Positions 34,537 through 44,645 of a stretch of DNA of 64,000 nt are shown here, piece after piece (within the stretch, counting starts at the first letter, position 1; the number at the start of each line of letters is the position of its first letter). The DNA is taken from assembly GCA_949297785.1 (NCBI GenBank), contig CASFTW010000003.1:1-64000 (forward strand), written 5' to 3'. A program made the position numbers and the translations under genes. This DNA is from an uncultured Spirochaetales bacterium (GTDB lineage Bacteria > Spirochaetota > Spirochaetia > Sphaerochaetales > Sphaerochaetaceae). The notes below the pieces were generated by a model. That model was given only the letters and a program-made list of their open reading frames with translations. It was not told the DNA's origin and did not search any database.

Positions 34537-36534
34537 TCAGTCCTGTTCGATTTCCCTGATGACGAGTTCGTCTGCCATTTTTGCAAAGTCATCACCTTCA
34601 ATGACTTCTTCCTTCAGCAGCTTCTTTGCAATCTCATCAAGAGCCTTCCAGTTCTTTTTCAGATTTCCAAGTACATGTTCATACCGTTCATTGATGATCT
34701 TCTCAGCTTCCTCGTCAATGTATTTCTGGGTATCCTCGGAATAGTTCCGGCTTCCGCCGATACCGTCAATTCCTGAATTCTGACGGGGAAGGGTGAGATT
34801 CCTAAATTTATCTGACATGCCGTATTCGCATATCATCTTTCTGACCTCATCGGATGCCCGGGAAATATCGTTGGAGGCACCGGTTGAAATGCTGTTGAAT
34901 GTGACCTCTTCCGCAGCCCGTCCGCCAAGCAGCACATCGATCTCTCCGAGAAGCTCATCCTGGGACAGCAGGAATCTGTCTTCCGTCGGATACTGCAGTG
35001 TATAGCCGAGTGCTCCGAAACCTCGCGGAACGATGCTGATCTTGCTGACAGGAGATGAGCCTTTTGTCATATAGGCGGTAAGCGCATGTCCTGTCTCATG
35101 ATAGGCAACACGCGTTCTTTCCTTTTCATTCATCACACGGCTTTTTCTTTCAAGTCCTGCGATTGATTTCTCAATTGCCTCCTCGAAATCCTGCTGGCTT
35201 ACTTTTGTCCTGCCGCCTCTTACGGCGAGCAGTGCCGCCTCGTTGCAGATATTCGCAAGGTCTGCACCTGCAAGACCCGCGCTGCCCTGTGCGATTTTCC
35301 TTAAATCAACCGAGTTGTCCATCTTGAGATTCTTCGCATGTATTTTAAGAATCTCATAACGTCCGTTGAGATCCGGCTTGTCCACAAGCACCTGTCTGTC
35401 GAAGCGGCCCGGCCTGAGAAGGGCGGGGTCCAGAATTTCCGCTCTGTTGGTTGCTGCAAGTATGATGACGCCGCTTCTTGAGTCAAATCCGTCCATCTCG
35501 ACAAGCAGCTGGTTGAGTGTCTGCTCCCTTTCATCGTTTCCACCGATTCCGGCAGAGGAACGCTGCCGTCCTATGGCATCAATCTCATCAATGAAGATGA
35601 TGCACGGGGCTTTCTCCCTTGCCTGTTTGAAAAGATCCCTCACACGTGCCGCACCGACACCTACGAACATTTCGACAAAGTCGGCACCCGACATCTTGAA
35701 GAACGGTACTCTCGCTTCTCCTGCGACTGCACGTGCAAGCAGTGTCTTACCTGTTCCCGGGGGACCGACGAGCAGAACGCCTTTCGGGATCTTGGCACCG
35801 ATGGCTGTGTATTTGTCGCTGTTTTTCAGAAAGTCGACGACCTCCTCGAGTTCCATCTTGCTTTCATCACATCCGGCAACATCCGAAAAATGCACGCCTG
35901 TGTCTCCCTCCGCTATGATCTGGCTTTTGTTCTGGTTGAATGAGAGAACCCCGTTTCCTCCCGCATTGAGTCTCTTGCTCATCCAGCGGAAGAAGAATAT
36001 GAAGATTATGAGGGGAAGGAAGGTGTAAAGCAGTGAGAGCAGCACTGACGGCTGGGCCGGTGCCGTTGCATAATACTCGACATTCTTCTCATCAAGAAGA
36101 GGTACGAATGAAGGGTCATTTATGATATATGTCGAGTATGGTATCACCATGCTCGTGTCTATATCGTGCGGTATCTGTCTTGTCTGCGCATACTCCTGCA
36201 GAAGACTCACTGCATCCTCTCTTGTCACTGAATAGCCGATATACTGATCCTCTGTGAATGCCACCTGCTGGATCTGACCATTTGATATCATGTCCTTGAA
36301 GGTGCTGTATTCAACTTCAACCGGCTCGATATTGCTTGTGAACAGCATTGAATTTATAAATAAAATTATGAGAAGCATGATCACGAAATAGAGAATGGAG
36401 AACTGCCATTTCTTCTTCGTGTTGGGATTCATGCCTCCGCTGCTGTTATTGTGTACGCCGGGCTTTTTGTCGGGATCTTCTTTCCTGTGCGATTCAAGCA
36501 TGGCGTTTTTATTCTCTTCGTTGTCTGTGCTCAT
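34537..36534 (-). CDS. ftsH: ATP-dependent zinc metalloprotease FtsH
   Basis: 665 aa. Membrane-anchored hexameric AAA+ protease that degrades misfolded and regulatory membrane proteins. Two transmembrane helices (about 47-66 and 165-183) flank a periplasmic domain; then the AAA module with Walker A GPPGTGKT at 257-264, Walker [12 protein letters not shown] near 312-322 and the second region of homology [20 protein letters not shown]; then the M41 protease with HETGH at 479-483. The N-terminal 40 residues are unusually long, polar and Asn/Lys/Gly-rich. GAGGT lies before the ATG. It is a single-gene unit with its own promoter and the terminator downstream. Confidence 0.97.
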   Translation of the reverse strand: MSTDNEENKNAMLESHRKEDPDKKPGVHNNSSGGMNPNTKKKWQFSILYFVIMLLIILFINSMLFTSNIEPVEVEYSTFKDMISNGQIQQVAFTEDQYIGYSVTREDAVSLLQEYAQTRQIPHDIDTSMVIPYSTYIINDPSFVPLLDEKNVEYYATAPAQPSVLLSLLYTFLPLIIFIFFFRWMSKRLNAGGNGVLSFNQNKSQIIAEGDTGVHFSDVAGCDESKMELEEVVDFLKNSDKYTAIGAKIPKGVLLVGPPGTGKTLLARAVAGEARVPFFKMSGADFVEMFVGVGAARVRDLFKQAREKAPCIIFIDEIDAIGRQRSSAGIGGNDEREQTLNQLLVEMDGFDSRSGVIILAATNRAEILDPALLRPGRFDRQVLVDKPDLNGRYEILKIHAKNLKMDNSVDLRKIAQGSAGLAGADLANICNEAALLAVRGGRTKVSQQDFEEAIEKSIAGLERKSRVMNEKERTRVAYHETGHALTAYMTKGSSPVSKISIVPRGFGALGYTLQYPTEDRFLLSQDELLGEIDVLLGGRAAEEVTFNSISTGASNDISRASDEVRKMICEYGMSDKFRNLTLPRQNSGIDGIGGSRNYSEDTQKYIDEEAEKIINERYEHVLGNLKKNWKALDEIAKKLLKEEVIEGDDFAKMADELVIREIEQD

Positions 36535-36570
36535 GGAATTTACCTCGCATAAAAACTTTCATTTAAGATA

Positions 36571-36598
36571 AGATTACAAGGGTACCGGCAAGAGTCAA
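36571..36598 (-). promoter_or_regulatory. Candidate ftsH promoter
   Basis: On the minus strand TTGACT (36593-36598) and TAATCT (36571-36576) are separated by 16 nt; the start codon is about 37 nt downstream with a good ribosome site. The rest of the 291-nt gap to the tolC-like gene includes TTGCCC-18-TAAATT on the plus strand (36690-36719), a weak candidate for that operon. Confidence 0.45.
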
Positions 36599-36825
36599 GG
36601 AAAACTTTTCCGTGCCGGATCGGTGTGTGTGTTGCATGTGGCTGGAATAGGGAAAGGTAAAAACATCACACAAAATACAAATTTTTCAATTGCCCTTCTG
36701 GCAAATGAAATTGTAAATTAAATGAGGATTTGATTTTCATTTTGTCACATTTATGTGTTTTATCTGAAAAACAGTCCTGTTACGTGAAATTCCTGATACC
36801 TCACGGTATTGCAAAAGGAGATTTT

Positions 36826-38259
36826 ATGAAGAAAAAACTGACTATACTGACTGTTCTGCTTGCCTGCGGCAGCCTGCTTTCTGCGGCAACGGCATACAGC
36901 ACGATACTTTCAAGTGCGAAGGCCAACAGCCCGCAGATGCAGAATGCAGAGCTGACTTACCAGAACAGTCTTCTCACCCAGCAGCAGAATGATCTGGATG
37001 ATGTGGTGCAGGTGACGGTATCAAGCGGAACCGTTTCAGTTCTTCCGGCAGATAATGGTTTCAATCCTCAAACTGGTCGGAAAACAGTGAATGAAGATCT
37101 TTCACTTGAACCAAGTGTGGAAATTGTCCTCCCAAATGACGGGCAGACTACCATTACGGCATCAACCGGACTTGGTTTTGAATATGGAGATAAGGATTAT
37201 TACAGTGTTTCACCATCTGTCTCCGCAAAACACACTTTCGACCTGACCGGTTATGATTCAGACATTGCCGTGTCACTGAGTAATTCAAGAACCGCGCTGC
37301 AGAGCGAGATGACATACAGGATGGCCCACCTTTCCTTTGAGAGTCAGGTTCTCAGTTCAATCAAGGCGATTCTTCAGGCTGAACAGCAGCTGGATGAAGC
37401 GAAGTGGAATCTTTCCAAAGCAGAGAAGATTTTCTCCGATTCACTTGAGCTTGGCAATATGAGTGAAGGCTCGATCTCATATCTTCAGACTGTTAACCAG
37501 ATCAATCTCCAGAAGAACAGCATTGCAGCACTTGAAAAGCAGATTGCGACGGCATGCGAGCAGTATACGACGCTTACCGGACTTACCTGGGATGGTGTTG
37601 ATGATCTGCCTTCACCGGATCTGACACTCAACATCCTGCCCAGCGGCAATACCGATGTGGTTCTTGCGGGCATTGATGTTGAGATTGCCACTCAGAACAT
37701 AGAAGCCAAGAATGCTTCCGTCAGCCCTTCCTCTATTGTTGTCAATGGGGGAGTGAACGGGCAGATCAGCTCATCCGGAAAAGCTATCGAAGGCAGTGCC
37801 GGAGTTACATATAATGCCGGAAACTGGTCAATCGGCACCGGCTTCAGTGCCTCTAAAGTTCAGGGCAGCAATGATCTTAATCCATCTCTCACTTTCGCCG
37901 GTTCATGGACAAACAAGACAACAAAGAGAAGTGATGATCTTGAGCTTCAGAAGCTGAACAATGATCTGATCAGCGCCCAGAACGACCTTACAGATGCAAG
38001 AACGGAGTACGTGCAGAGTGCACAGAATCTCCGGCTTGAGATTCTCAATTATACATACACACTTCAGAACCAGGATGCGCAGAACAGCTATCTTGCTTCC
38101 AATCTTGAGTACCTCAACCGGCTTTACGAGGCGGGACTGTGTTCCCATGATGAAATCGAGGATGCACAGAAGGAGCTCGAATGGGCTGAATACGATAACA
38201 CGATCAATATAATTGACGGACTTATAATTGAAAACAAGATTGCACAGCTGAACGTATAA
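36826..38259 (+). CDS. TolC-family outer-membrane efflux protein
   Basis: 477 aa from the ATG at 36826, picked because AAGGAG lies upstream and the signal peptide KKKLTILTVLLACGSLLSAATA begins there. Internally it has two OEP-type repeats of long amphipathic helices (NSLLTQQQNDLDD, QAEQQLDEAKWNLSKAEK; later LELQKLNNDLISAQNDLTDARTEY and YNTINIIDGLI-like end) separated by barrel strands. It would form the trimeric outer-membrane and periplasmic duct for the MacAB-type pump encoded immediately downstream (12-nt gap). Confidence 0.85.
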   Translation: MKKKLTILTVLLACGSLLSAATAYSTILSSAKANSPQMQNAELTYQNSLLTQQQNDLDDVVQVTVSSGTVSVLPADNGFNPQTGRKTVNEDLSLEPSVEIVLPNDGQTTITASTGLGFEYGDKDYYSVSPSVSAKHTFDLTGYDSDIAVSLSNSRTALQSEMTYRMAHLSFESQVLSSIKAILQAEQQLDEAKWNLSKAEKIFSDSLELGNMSEGSISYLQTVNQINLQKNSIAALEKQIATACEQYTTLTGLTWDGVDDLPSPDLTLNILPSGNTDVVLAGIDVEIATQNIEAKNASVSPSSIVVNGGVNGQISSSGKAIEGSAGVTYNAGNWSIGTGFSASKVQGSNDLNPSLTFAGSWTNKTTKRSDDLELQKLNNDLISAQNDLTDARTEYVQSAQNLRLEILNYTYTLQNQDAQNSYLASNLEYLNRLYEAGLCSHDEIEDAQKELEWAEYDNTINIIDGLIIENKIAQLNV

Positions 38260-38271
38260 AGAGAGGACTAT

Positions 38272-39390
38272 ATGAGCGATAACGGAAATAAAATCAATGA
38301 AGAAGTCGTTATGACTGAAAGCGAGAAGCAGGAGAAAATCCTGAGGGAACAGTTCAAGGCGAAGAAGAGAAAGAAGAGAATCAGGAAGATCATAACATGG
38401 ATTGTCGTGATAGCCGTGATTGTCGTCGGTTATATGCTGTATGCCGATTACCGCGCGGAACTTCAGGCTCAGCAGGAAGCCATGATGAACCAGAACCGGA
38501 GGATTGAGGCGAAGGTTACACGCAATGTATATACTGCGACAATCGATCTTTCCGGTTATGTTGAGGCTTACGACATTCAGGAAGCACGTTTCAGGGCCAC
38601 AGGTCCTATAACGGCCGTGAACGTGGAAGAAGGTGATACCGTAAAAGAAGGCGATATTCTCGCAACAATCGACAATACAAGCCAGACATACAATGTCGAG
38701 AATATTAAAAGACAGATAAAAGAAGCAGAGCTTGCCGGAACACAGTCACAGCTTGAACTTCTCAATCTGCAGTTGATTACTGCCGAGAACAATCTTGAAT
38801 ATACAAACCTTGTTGCCAATTTTGACGGTACTGTCGCCGATGTGAATATCACGGAGGGTGATTATTTTGAAGCCGGCGCCACAGAGGCTGCCGTTACGAT
38901 CGCAGATCTCTCAAGGCTCAAGGCCACTGTCGAGATTGATGAGATTGACATGCAGTATGTCACTCTGGGACAGAAGGCATACCTCACATTCGACTCAATC
39001 CCCGGCCAGACCGTTGAAGCCTATGTGTCATATATCCCGACACTCGGAACCTATTCAAGCCAGGGTATCGGTGTTGTTGAAGTCGAACTTACCATAGACA
39101 ATCCACCCTCCAGCCTCAAGCCGGGATACAGTTTTGAAGGAACAATCGCGTCAGAGGGAGAAGTGGAGATGCTTCTCATTCCTCAGGCTGCTGTCACAAC
39201 AGGCCGCGGCGGAGCAACATCAGTGCAGAAACTGAATGCCGACGGTTCGACAGAAACCGTGAACGTCATGGTCAAGTATCTTGGAGAAGGAACCTGTCAG
39301 CTTGTCTCCGGCAATCTTGCAGAAGGGGATACCCTGGTCTACGAAAGATCTACAGGCGGCATGATGGGAATGGGCATGATGAGGTTTTAA
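38272..39390 (+). CDS. Periplasmic adaptor (membrane fusion protein), MacA/HlyD family
   Basis: 372 aa. One N-terminal membrane helix (about 38-60, IITWIVVIAVIVVGYML) after a long basic cytoplasmic tail. A biotinyl-lipoyl domain split by a short coiled-coil hairpin: GPITAVNVEEGDTVKEGDILATIDN before it and VANFDGTVADVNITEGDYFE after it; then the beta-barrel (VEIDEIDMQYVTLGQKAYL) and membrane-proximal domains. This matches MacA-like adaptors that link an ABC inner-membrane pump to TolC. The C-terminus is Met/Gly-rich (GGMMGMGMMRF), which might bind metal, though this is only an observation. Three nt separate it from the ATPase gene. Confidence 0.9.
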   Translation: MSDNGNKINEEVVMTESEKQEKILREQFKAKKRKKRIRKIITWIVVIAVIVVGYMLYADYRAELQAQQEAMMNQNRRIEAKVTRNVYTATIDLSGYVEAYDIQEARFRATGPITAVNVEEGDTVKEGDILATIDNTSQTYNVENIKRQIKEAELAGTQSQLELLNLQLITAENNLEYTNLVANFDGTVADVNITEGDYFEAGATEAAVTIADLSRLKATVEIDEIDMQYVTLGQKAYLTFDSIPGQTVEAYVSYIPTLGTYSSQGIGVVEVELTIDNPPSSLKPGYSFEGTIASEGEVEMLLIPQAAVTTGRGGATSVQKLNADGSTETVNVMVKYLGEGTCQLVSGNLAEGDTLVYERSTGGMMGMGMMRF

Positions 39391-39393
39391 TGT

Positions 39394-40074
39394 ATGAGTG
39401 AGAATGTTATCGAACTTGTGAACGTACGCCGTTACTACATTGTCGGTGATTTCTGCGTCAAGGCGCTTGACGGGGTTTCCTGTGCGATAAAAAAAGGCTC
39501 GTTCACTGCCATCATGGGCCCTTCCGGCTCAGGCAAAAGCACGATGATGAATCTCATCGGATGCCTTGATACTCCGACAAGCGGTTTCATAAAGATAGGC
39601 GGCGAGTATACTAACAACATGAATGAAAATGAGCTTGCCGATATCCGCAACAGGAGAGTTGGCTTTGTCTTCCAGCAGTTCAACCTTCTTGGTAAGCAGA
39701 ATGCACTGGAGAATGTCATGACGCCTCTGCTTTATGCCGGTGTCAGCGGCAGGGAAAGAAAGGAAAGAGCGGAGGCTCTGCTTGAACGTGTCGGGCTGAA
39801 GGAGAGAATGAAACATCTTCCAAGCGAGCTTTCCGGTGGTCAGAAACAGAGAGTCGCCATTGCGCGTGCCCTTGTGAACAATCCGGATATCCTGCTTGCT
39901 GATGAGCCTACAGGCGCGCTTGACAGTAAAACCGGAGATCAGATCATGGAGCTTTTCCAGGATATAAATGATGAGGGAAGGACAGTTGTCTTCGTCACAC
40001 ACGACAGGGGGCTGGGAATGAGATGCAAGGATCAGATATACATCCATGACGGAAAGATAGTGGAGGGTTATTGA
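39394..40074 (+). CDS. ABC transporter ATP-binding protein, MacB/LolD type
   Basis: 226 aa. All ABC motifs are intact: Walker A GPSGSGKST near residue 43, Q-loop FVFQQFNLL, signature LSGGQKQR, Walker B ILLADEPTGALD, and the H-loop VFVTHD. It is the size and type of the stand-alone ATPase of the MacB/LolCDE class (EXT3 exporters). It ends 1 nt before the permease gene, so the pump is split into ATPase and permease chains, unlike E. coli MacB where they are fused. Confidence 0.95.
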   Translation: MSENVIELVNVRRYYIVGDFCVKALDGVSCAIKKGSFTAIMGPSGSGKSTMMNLIGCLDTPTSGFIKIGGEYTNNMNENELADIRNRRVGFVFQQFNLLGKQNALENVMTPLLYAGVSGRERKERAEALLERVGLKERMKHLPSELSGGQKQRVAIARALVNNPDILLADEPTGALDSKTGDQIMELFQDINDEGRTVVFVTHDRGLGMRCKDQIYIHDGKIVEGY

Positions 40075-40075
40075 G

Positions 40076-41257
40076 ATGATCTGGGAAAACATAAAAATCG
40101 CACTTACCTCAATGGTTCACAACAAGCTGAGAACCCTTCTTTCCCTGCTTGGCATCATAATAGGTGTTGCCTCTGTTGTCGCGATTCTCAATCTCGGGCA
40201 GTCTGTGACCGAGTCCATCACTGAAAGCATGAATGTCGGCGGCATCGACATGGTGAATATCTTTCCTACCGGATCATCAAGAGAACTTAATGTCTTTGAT
40301 GAATCATTCGGGGATACCCTGATGGCTAATGTGGATGGCATTGAGGCTGTCCTGCCGACAGCCTCTTCCTCAAGCAGGGTCAGAAGCGGACAGGACATTC
40401 TCGCCGTGACCATCAACGGTGTCACTTCCGATTTCTTCAATGTCAACAACGCCGAGCTGCTTTACGGAGAATATTTCACCGCACTGGACAACATAAACAG
40501 AAGACAGGTCGTTGTCCTTGGCAAGGATGTTGCGGATGAACTGTTTCCTGTCGGCAATGCGGTGGGCTCCTACGTATCGATTTTCCGCCAGTCATCAAAG
40601 CGTTATCTTGTTGTCGGTGTTCTTGATGAGAAGGAAGCGACTCTCGGCAACAGTTTCGACAGCACCATTTTCATGCCTCTCAATACATACGATCAGCGTT
40701 TCAGAAGCGTGAGAACCATGTCCAGCTATACCTGCAAGGTGGCTGAAGGCTATGACGCCATCACTGTCGGAGACAGCATAGAGGATTATCTGACAGAACT
40801 GATCGGCAGCGACTATTTCACTGTTTTTTCCGCCGCTTCCATTGTCGAAATGGCAGGTGAAGTCACAAGCACGCTTTCCAGTTTCCTTGCCGCCATTGCC
40901 GCCATATCATTGCTGGTCGGCGGTATCGGAATCATGAACATAATGCTGGTCTCCGTTGCGGAGAGAACAAGGGAGATCGGTATAAGAAAGGCTCTGGGCG
41001 CATCTCCCCGCGTGATTATGTGGCAGTTCCTCATAGAAGCGCTGACGCTTACCGTGATCGGCGGCCTGATAGGAATACTTATCGGCTCCCTTATCAGTTT
41101 TGCCATTGTCAATCTGGTGGGATGGAAATTATATTTCAGTTATGCGGCGATTGTGATCTCGCTTGGTTTCAGCATGTTCGTCGGTGTATTCTTCGGATGG
41201 TATCCGGCGGCAAAGGCTTCCAGACTGGATCCTATCGAATCTTTGAGTTACGAGTAG
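40076..41257 (+). CDS. ABC transporter permease, MacB/FtsX family
   Basis: 393 aa with the class topology: one N-terminal helix (LSLLGIIIGVASVVAIL, about 22-38), a periplasmic MacB_PCD domain of about 230 residues, then three C-terminal helices in the FtsX domain. The mechanotransmission loop VAERTREIGIRKALGASP is exact for the family. These pumps move substrates from periplasm through TolC rather than across the inner membrane, or extract lipids and peptides. The rest of the operon supplies all partners. Substrate unknown. Confidence 0.93.
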   Translation: MIWENIKIALTSMVHNKLRTLLSLLGIIIGVASVVAILNLGQSVTESITESMNVGGIDMVNIFPTGSSRELNVFDESFGDTLMANVDGIEAVLPTASSSSRVRSGQDILAVTINGVTSDFFNVNNAELLYGEYFTALDNINRRQVVVLGKDVADELFPVGNAVGSYVSIFRQSSKRYLVVGVLDEKEATLGNSFDSTIFMPLNTYDQRFRSVRTMSSYTCKVAEGYDAITVGDSIEDYLTELIGSDYFTVFSAASIVEMAGEVTSTLSSFLAAIAAISLLVGGIGIMNIMLVSVAERTREIGIRKALGASPRVIMWQFLIEALTLTVIGGLIGILIGSLISFAIVNLVGWKLYFSYAAIVISLGFSMFVGVFFGWYPAAKASRLDPIESLSYE

Positions 41258-41267
41258 TGGTATAAAA

Positions 41268-42629
41268 GTGGACAGGAGTGAAGGCAAGGCAAAAAGAAAA
41301 CGTTTTACAGGCTGGCTTTCTCAGGAAAAAAGAGAAAGCTATCTTGTGAACATCATGATAAGCCTTGCCTTTCTCATTCTTGCGCTGCTGGTGGTGCTTA
41401 TCGCATCCGTCATGGGCAGGACCGAGCGGCTTCAGTTTGAGAACATGGTTGAGCGGAGTTTCAATGATGTTGTCTTTGACCTCCAGCAGAATTCATACTC
41501 GGGCTATTCCCCCTCATTCACCGAAGATGTCGTAGGCGTAGGCCTTTACGATGCATCGGGCAGTCTCATTCAGGGCTGGGGCAGCATGTACAACATGCTC
41601 CCGGTGTCTTCCATAGCAAGCCGTTCGACAGAAGGCGGCAGCAATACACTTATTTCATATAATTCATCGACGGATGTTCTTGAGTATATCCGTTTCCTGC
41701 GTCAGCCGCTTGCCCTGAATTCGATCAGCTTCCTGACTGGCGGTCCCGCATTCTCAGATGATTCCATGATAATGTACATGGCTTTTGACGGTTCACATTA
41801 CATGGACCGTCAGAAGGCAATATATTTCATTGCATTTCTCGTTCTGATCGGAATAATCCTGCTTTTCCTGTTCGTCATGAAGCTTATGCAGCAGAACCGC
41901 GATTATAAGGATCAGATGGCAAAGCAGGGCAACCTTGTGAATCTCGGTCAGGCTGCGAGGACTCTTACTCATGAGATAAAGAATCCGCTCAGTGCGATAA
42001 CAATTCAGATCGCGCTTCTCAAGCGTCAGCTCAGGGACAGTGAATATCTTGATGAGGTCGCCCTTATCGAAAACGAGTGCCAGCGTCTCATAAATCTCAC
42101 GAACCGTGTCTCCGATTTCCTGCGCAATCCGGAGGGACAGCCGGAGCAGATCGATGTTGCCGCCATGATAAACAGCCTGATCCCGCTTTTCGCATATCCG
42201 ATAAAGGTTCTTGAATCCAGTGAGAAGCAGGCATACATACTCTTTGATCCGGACAGACTGAGATCCGTTGTGGAGAATATACTGAAGAATGCAGTTGAAA
42301 GCTGCAGCGGCAGGGATCCCCAGGTCGAGGTGGAAGTTGTGCTCGGACGCAGGGGAATGTATCATATCTACGTGAGAGACAGGGGAGACGGAATACAGGG
42401 AGACGTGGAGAAACTGTTTGATCCTTTCTATACGACGAAGATTCACGGCTCGGGTATAGGTCTTTCCATTTCAAGGCAGTTCCTGCGTGCCCGCGGCGGG
42501 GACATAAGGATATACAGCCGTTCCGGCGGTGGAACTGTCGTTGAGCTCATTGTCGCGCGCTATTCATATGTTCAGGAACTTGTGGTAAGCGGAGCGGGTA
42601 ACAGTAAAGGCAGGAGAGGCAGAAATTGA
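41268..42629 (+). CDS. Sensor histidine kinase (NtrB/AtoS-like)
   Basis: 453 aa. Two membrane helices (about 27-47 and 184-203) bracket a sensory domain of about 135 residues exposed to the periplasm. Then HisKA with TLTHEIKNPLSAI (phospho-acceptor His) and HATPase_c with NILKNAVES (N box), DRGDGIQ (G1) and GSGIGLSISRQF (G2). The first codon is GTG at 41268; there is little ribosome-site support, so the start is uncertain by a few codons. It overlaps the response-regulator gene by 4 nt, and lies ten nt after the exporter permease, so it probably senses an envelope signal linked to the exporter. Confidence 0.9.
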   Translation: MDRSEGKAKRKRFTGWLSQEKRESYLVNIMISLAFLILALLVVLIASVMGRTERLQFENMVERSFNDVVFDLQQNSYSGYSPSFTEDVVGVGLYDASGSLIQGWGSMYNMLPVSSIASRSTEGGSNTLISYNSSTDVLEYIRFLRQPLALNSISFLTGGPAFSDDSMIMYMAFDGSHYMDRQKAIYFIAFLVLIGIILLFLFVMKLMQQNRDYKDQMAKQGNLVNLGQAARTLTHEIKNPLSAITIQIALLKRQLRDSEYLDEVALIENECQRLINLTNRVSDFLRNPEGQPEQIDVAAMINSLIPLFAYPIKVLESSEKQAYILFDPDRLRSVVENILKNAVESCSGRDPQVEVEVVLGRRGMYHIYVRDRGDGIQGDVEKLFDPFYTTKIHGSGIGLSISRQFLRARGGDIRIYSRSGGGTVVELIVARYSYVQELVVSGAGNSKGRRGRN

Positions 42630-43978
42630 AAGTTCTTATTGTTGATGACGAGATAAATATCAGACTGACAATGCAGAAGTTCTTCGCAATCGAGGACATC
42701 GACTCAGATGGTGCTGAAAACGGCTTTTCAGCACAGCGCATGCTGGGTGAGAACCCATATGATGCCGTTCTAGTGGATCTCAGAATGCCCGGAATGGACG
42801 GACTGAGCCTTATCCGCTGGATCAGGAGCGAAGGTTTCCGCATGCCTGTCATAATGATAAGCGCGCACGGGGAAATCGCGGATGCCGTCACGGCACTCAA
42901 GGAAGGCGCACAGGATTACATCGTCAAGCCTTTCGATCCCGAGGAACTGTGCATCAAGATAAAAAGCCTTGTCGAGTCTTCCAATCTGCGAAGCATAGTT
43001 GAGAATGCAAAAGCCAGTGAGGAGGACAAGAGTTCGTTCATCGGTGAAAGTCCCCAGATCACACATATAAAGGAGCTGATCAGGAAGATCGCGCCGTCCG
43101 GTGCAACGGTTCTCATTACCGGCGAATCAGGAACCGGAAAGGAAGTCGTCGCCCGCGAAATACATTCCTTCTCATCGGTCTCATCCGGACCGTTTGTCGC
43201 CATCAACATAGGCGGGGTTCCCGAAAACCTGCTTGAGTCGGAGCTTTTCGGTTACGAGAAGGGGGCCTTCACCGGTGCAACCGGAAGGAAGAACGGCATG
43301 TTCGAACTCGCTGGAGGCGGGACTCTTTTTCTGGATGAAATAGGGGATATGCCTCTCTCCCTTCAGGTCAAGATACTGCGTGTTCTTCAGGACAGGAAGA
43401 TAACCAGACTCGGCGGAACTACACCTATGCCGATAAATGCCCGCATAATAGCTGCAACAAACAAGAATCTTGAGAAAATGGTCAGGGAAGGTACGTTCAG
43501 GGAAGATCTGTTTTACCGTCTCAATGTCGTCAGGATAGAGCTTCCTCCGCTTCGCGAGAGAAGCGAGGACATACCATTGCTTGCGGCGAACATAATTTCC
43601 CGCTACAACAGGACGATGGGAACGAGGATCACCGGATTCACTCCCGAAGCGCTTGACATGCTGAAAAAACACAGTTTCTACGGCAATGTCAGGGAACTTG
43701 AGAATATTCTTGAGCGCACCATGATCTTCGCTGAAGGCAGCATCATAAGGGTTGAGGATCTCGATCTGCGTTTCTCTGTCTCCCGTCCGGGAGATGAGAG
43801 GGTGAACCATCATGACGAGACACATGAGAATGCTGTCACCCTGAAGGATATAGAGAAGAGTGCAATAATCCGTTCGCTCCAGAGATGGGAAGGCAACCGC
43901 ACGCATGCCGCAGAGGAACTGGGAATAAGCCGCAGAACGCTCATAACCAAGATCGCAGAGTACGGTATTCAGATGTGA
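42626..43978 (+). CDS. Sigma-54-dependent response regulator (NtrC family)
   Basis: 450 aa. Receiver domain with VDDE and phospho-acceptor Asp51 in VLVDLRMPG; AAA+ domain with Walker A GESGTGKE, the GAFTGA loop that contacts sigma-54 (EKGAFTGATG), Walker B GGTLFLDEIGDM and the arginine finger region FREDLFYRLNV; C-terminal Fis-type helix-turn-helix (NRTHAAEELGISRRTLITKI). The first codon is TTG with AGGAGAGG upstream, in a TTGA overlap with the kinase gene. It should activate sigma-54 promoters when phosphorylated, the own operon being the obvious target, but no good -24/-12 site was found upstream of the tolC-like gene. Confidence 0.95.
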   Translation: MKVLIVDDEINIRLTMQKFFAIEDIDSDGAENGFSAQRMLGENPYDAVLVDLRMPGMDGLSLIRWIRSEGFRMPVIMISAHGEIADAVTALKEGAQDYIVKPFDPEELCIKIKSLVESSNLRSIVENAKASEEDKSSFIGESPQITHIKELIRKIAPSGATVLITGESGTGKEVVAREIHSFSSVSSGPFVAINIGGVPENLLESELFGYEKGAFTGATGRKNGMFELAGGGTLFLDEIGDMPLSLQVKILRVLQDRKITRLGGTTPMPINARIIAATNKNLEKMVREGTFREDLFYRLNVVRIELPPLRERSEDIPLLAANIISRYNRTMGTRITGFTPEALDMLKKHSFYGNVRELENILERTMIFAEGSIIRVEDLDLRFSVSRPGDERVNHHDETHENAVTLKDIEKSAIIRSLQRWEGNRTHAAEELGISRRTLITKIAEYGIQM

Positions 43979-44030
43979 AGTCCCAGATGGGAGTGAAATA
44001 ATTGCTTGAAATGGGGATTTTGTTTGTGTT

Positions 44031-44645
44031 ATGCTCATTCCTGCCATGCAGGAATTCTTAGAGCGTCTGTTGACTTATCCCATAGATGGAATGACAAGCA
44101 TCACCCTCAAAAAAGGAAGGAGGGCCGATGATGTATATTCAGACGGAAGGATGATTGTCATCATAGAGTGCGGAACTCTCGAGGTCAGAAGCAGCAGCGG
44201 CGGACTTGTGAATATTCTTCATGAAGGCGATGCCTTCGGTATTTCAAACCTGTTCTGTGATGAGAATCTGAAAACGAGACTCATTGCCAGAAGTGACTGC
44301 CGTCTCACTCTTCTGCCGAAAAATGCCGTCAGGGCCCTTATGGATGAGAATGTCGGTCTTTATCATGCATACTGCGCGACAGTCAACCGGAAACTCGCCT
44401 TTCTCCTGTCAAGAGTGAGCCTGCTTTCGATTAAATCGAACAGGAAGAGAGTGGCGGCTTTCCTGCTGGGTGACGAGAGTCCGTCGTTTTCCTCAAGGGA
44501 GGAAATGGCCTCTTATCTCTGTCTTGGCAAATCAGCGCTTTTCAGGGAACTGAAATTCCTCAGTGAGTGCGGTGCCGTTGAATGGAATAATCATGAAATA
44601 AGAGTTCTGGACAGATCCGGACTCAAGGAGGTGCTTGATGCTTAA
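44031..44645 (+). CDS. Crp/Fnr family transcriptional regulator
   Basis: 204 aa (or 199 from the ATG at 44046). An N-terminal cyclic-nucleotide-binding-type beta-roll (VIIECGTLEVRSSSGGLVNILHEGDAFGI), a dimer helix, and a C-terminal winged helix (SREEMASYLCLGKSALFRELKFLSECG). The N-terminus has no Cys cluster, so an oxygen-sensing Fnr iron-sulfur centre is not supported, and the cAMP-contact residues of Crp are not obvious. No Shine-Dalgarno precedes either ATG; TTGAAA-18-TATGCT would place transcription start just before 44046. Its stop overlaps the next gene by 8 nt, so it likely regulates the ABC importer it is joined to. Confidence 0.85.
   Translation: MLIPAMQEFLERLLTYPIDGMTSITLKKGRRADDVYSDGRMIVIIECGTLEVRSSSGGLVNILHEGDAFGISNLFCDENLKTRLIARSDCRLTLLPKNAVRALMDENVGLYHAYCATVNRKLAFLLSRVSLLSIKSNRKRVAAFLLGDESPSFSSREEMASYLCLGKSALFRELKFLSECGAVEWNNHEIRVLDRSGLKEVLDA

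Noticed and set aside
36696-36715. Possible sigma-54 site (TGGCAAATGAAATTGT) upstream of tolC
   Set aside because: GG to GC spacing is off by one and the -12 GC is missing, so it does not meet the consensus.
41793-42446. 217-aa frame antisense to the histidine kinase
   Set aside because: Kinase motifs on the other strand are intact; composition is that of a shadow.
43181-44047. 288-aa frame antisense to the NtrC-type gene
   Set aside because: Shadow of a conserved AAA+ gene.
44031-44645. Oxygen-sensing Fnr
   Set aside because: No N-terminal cysteine cluster.
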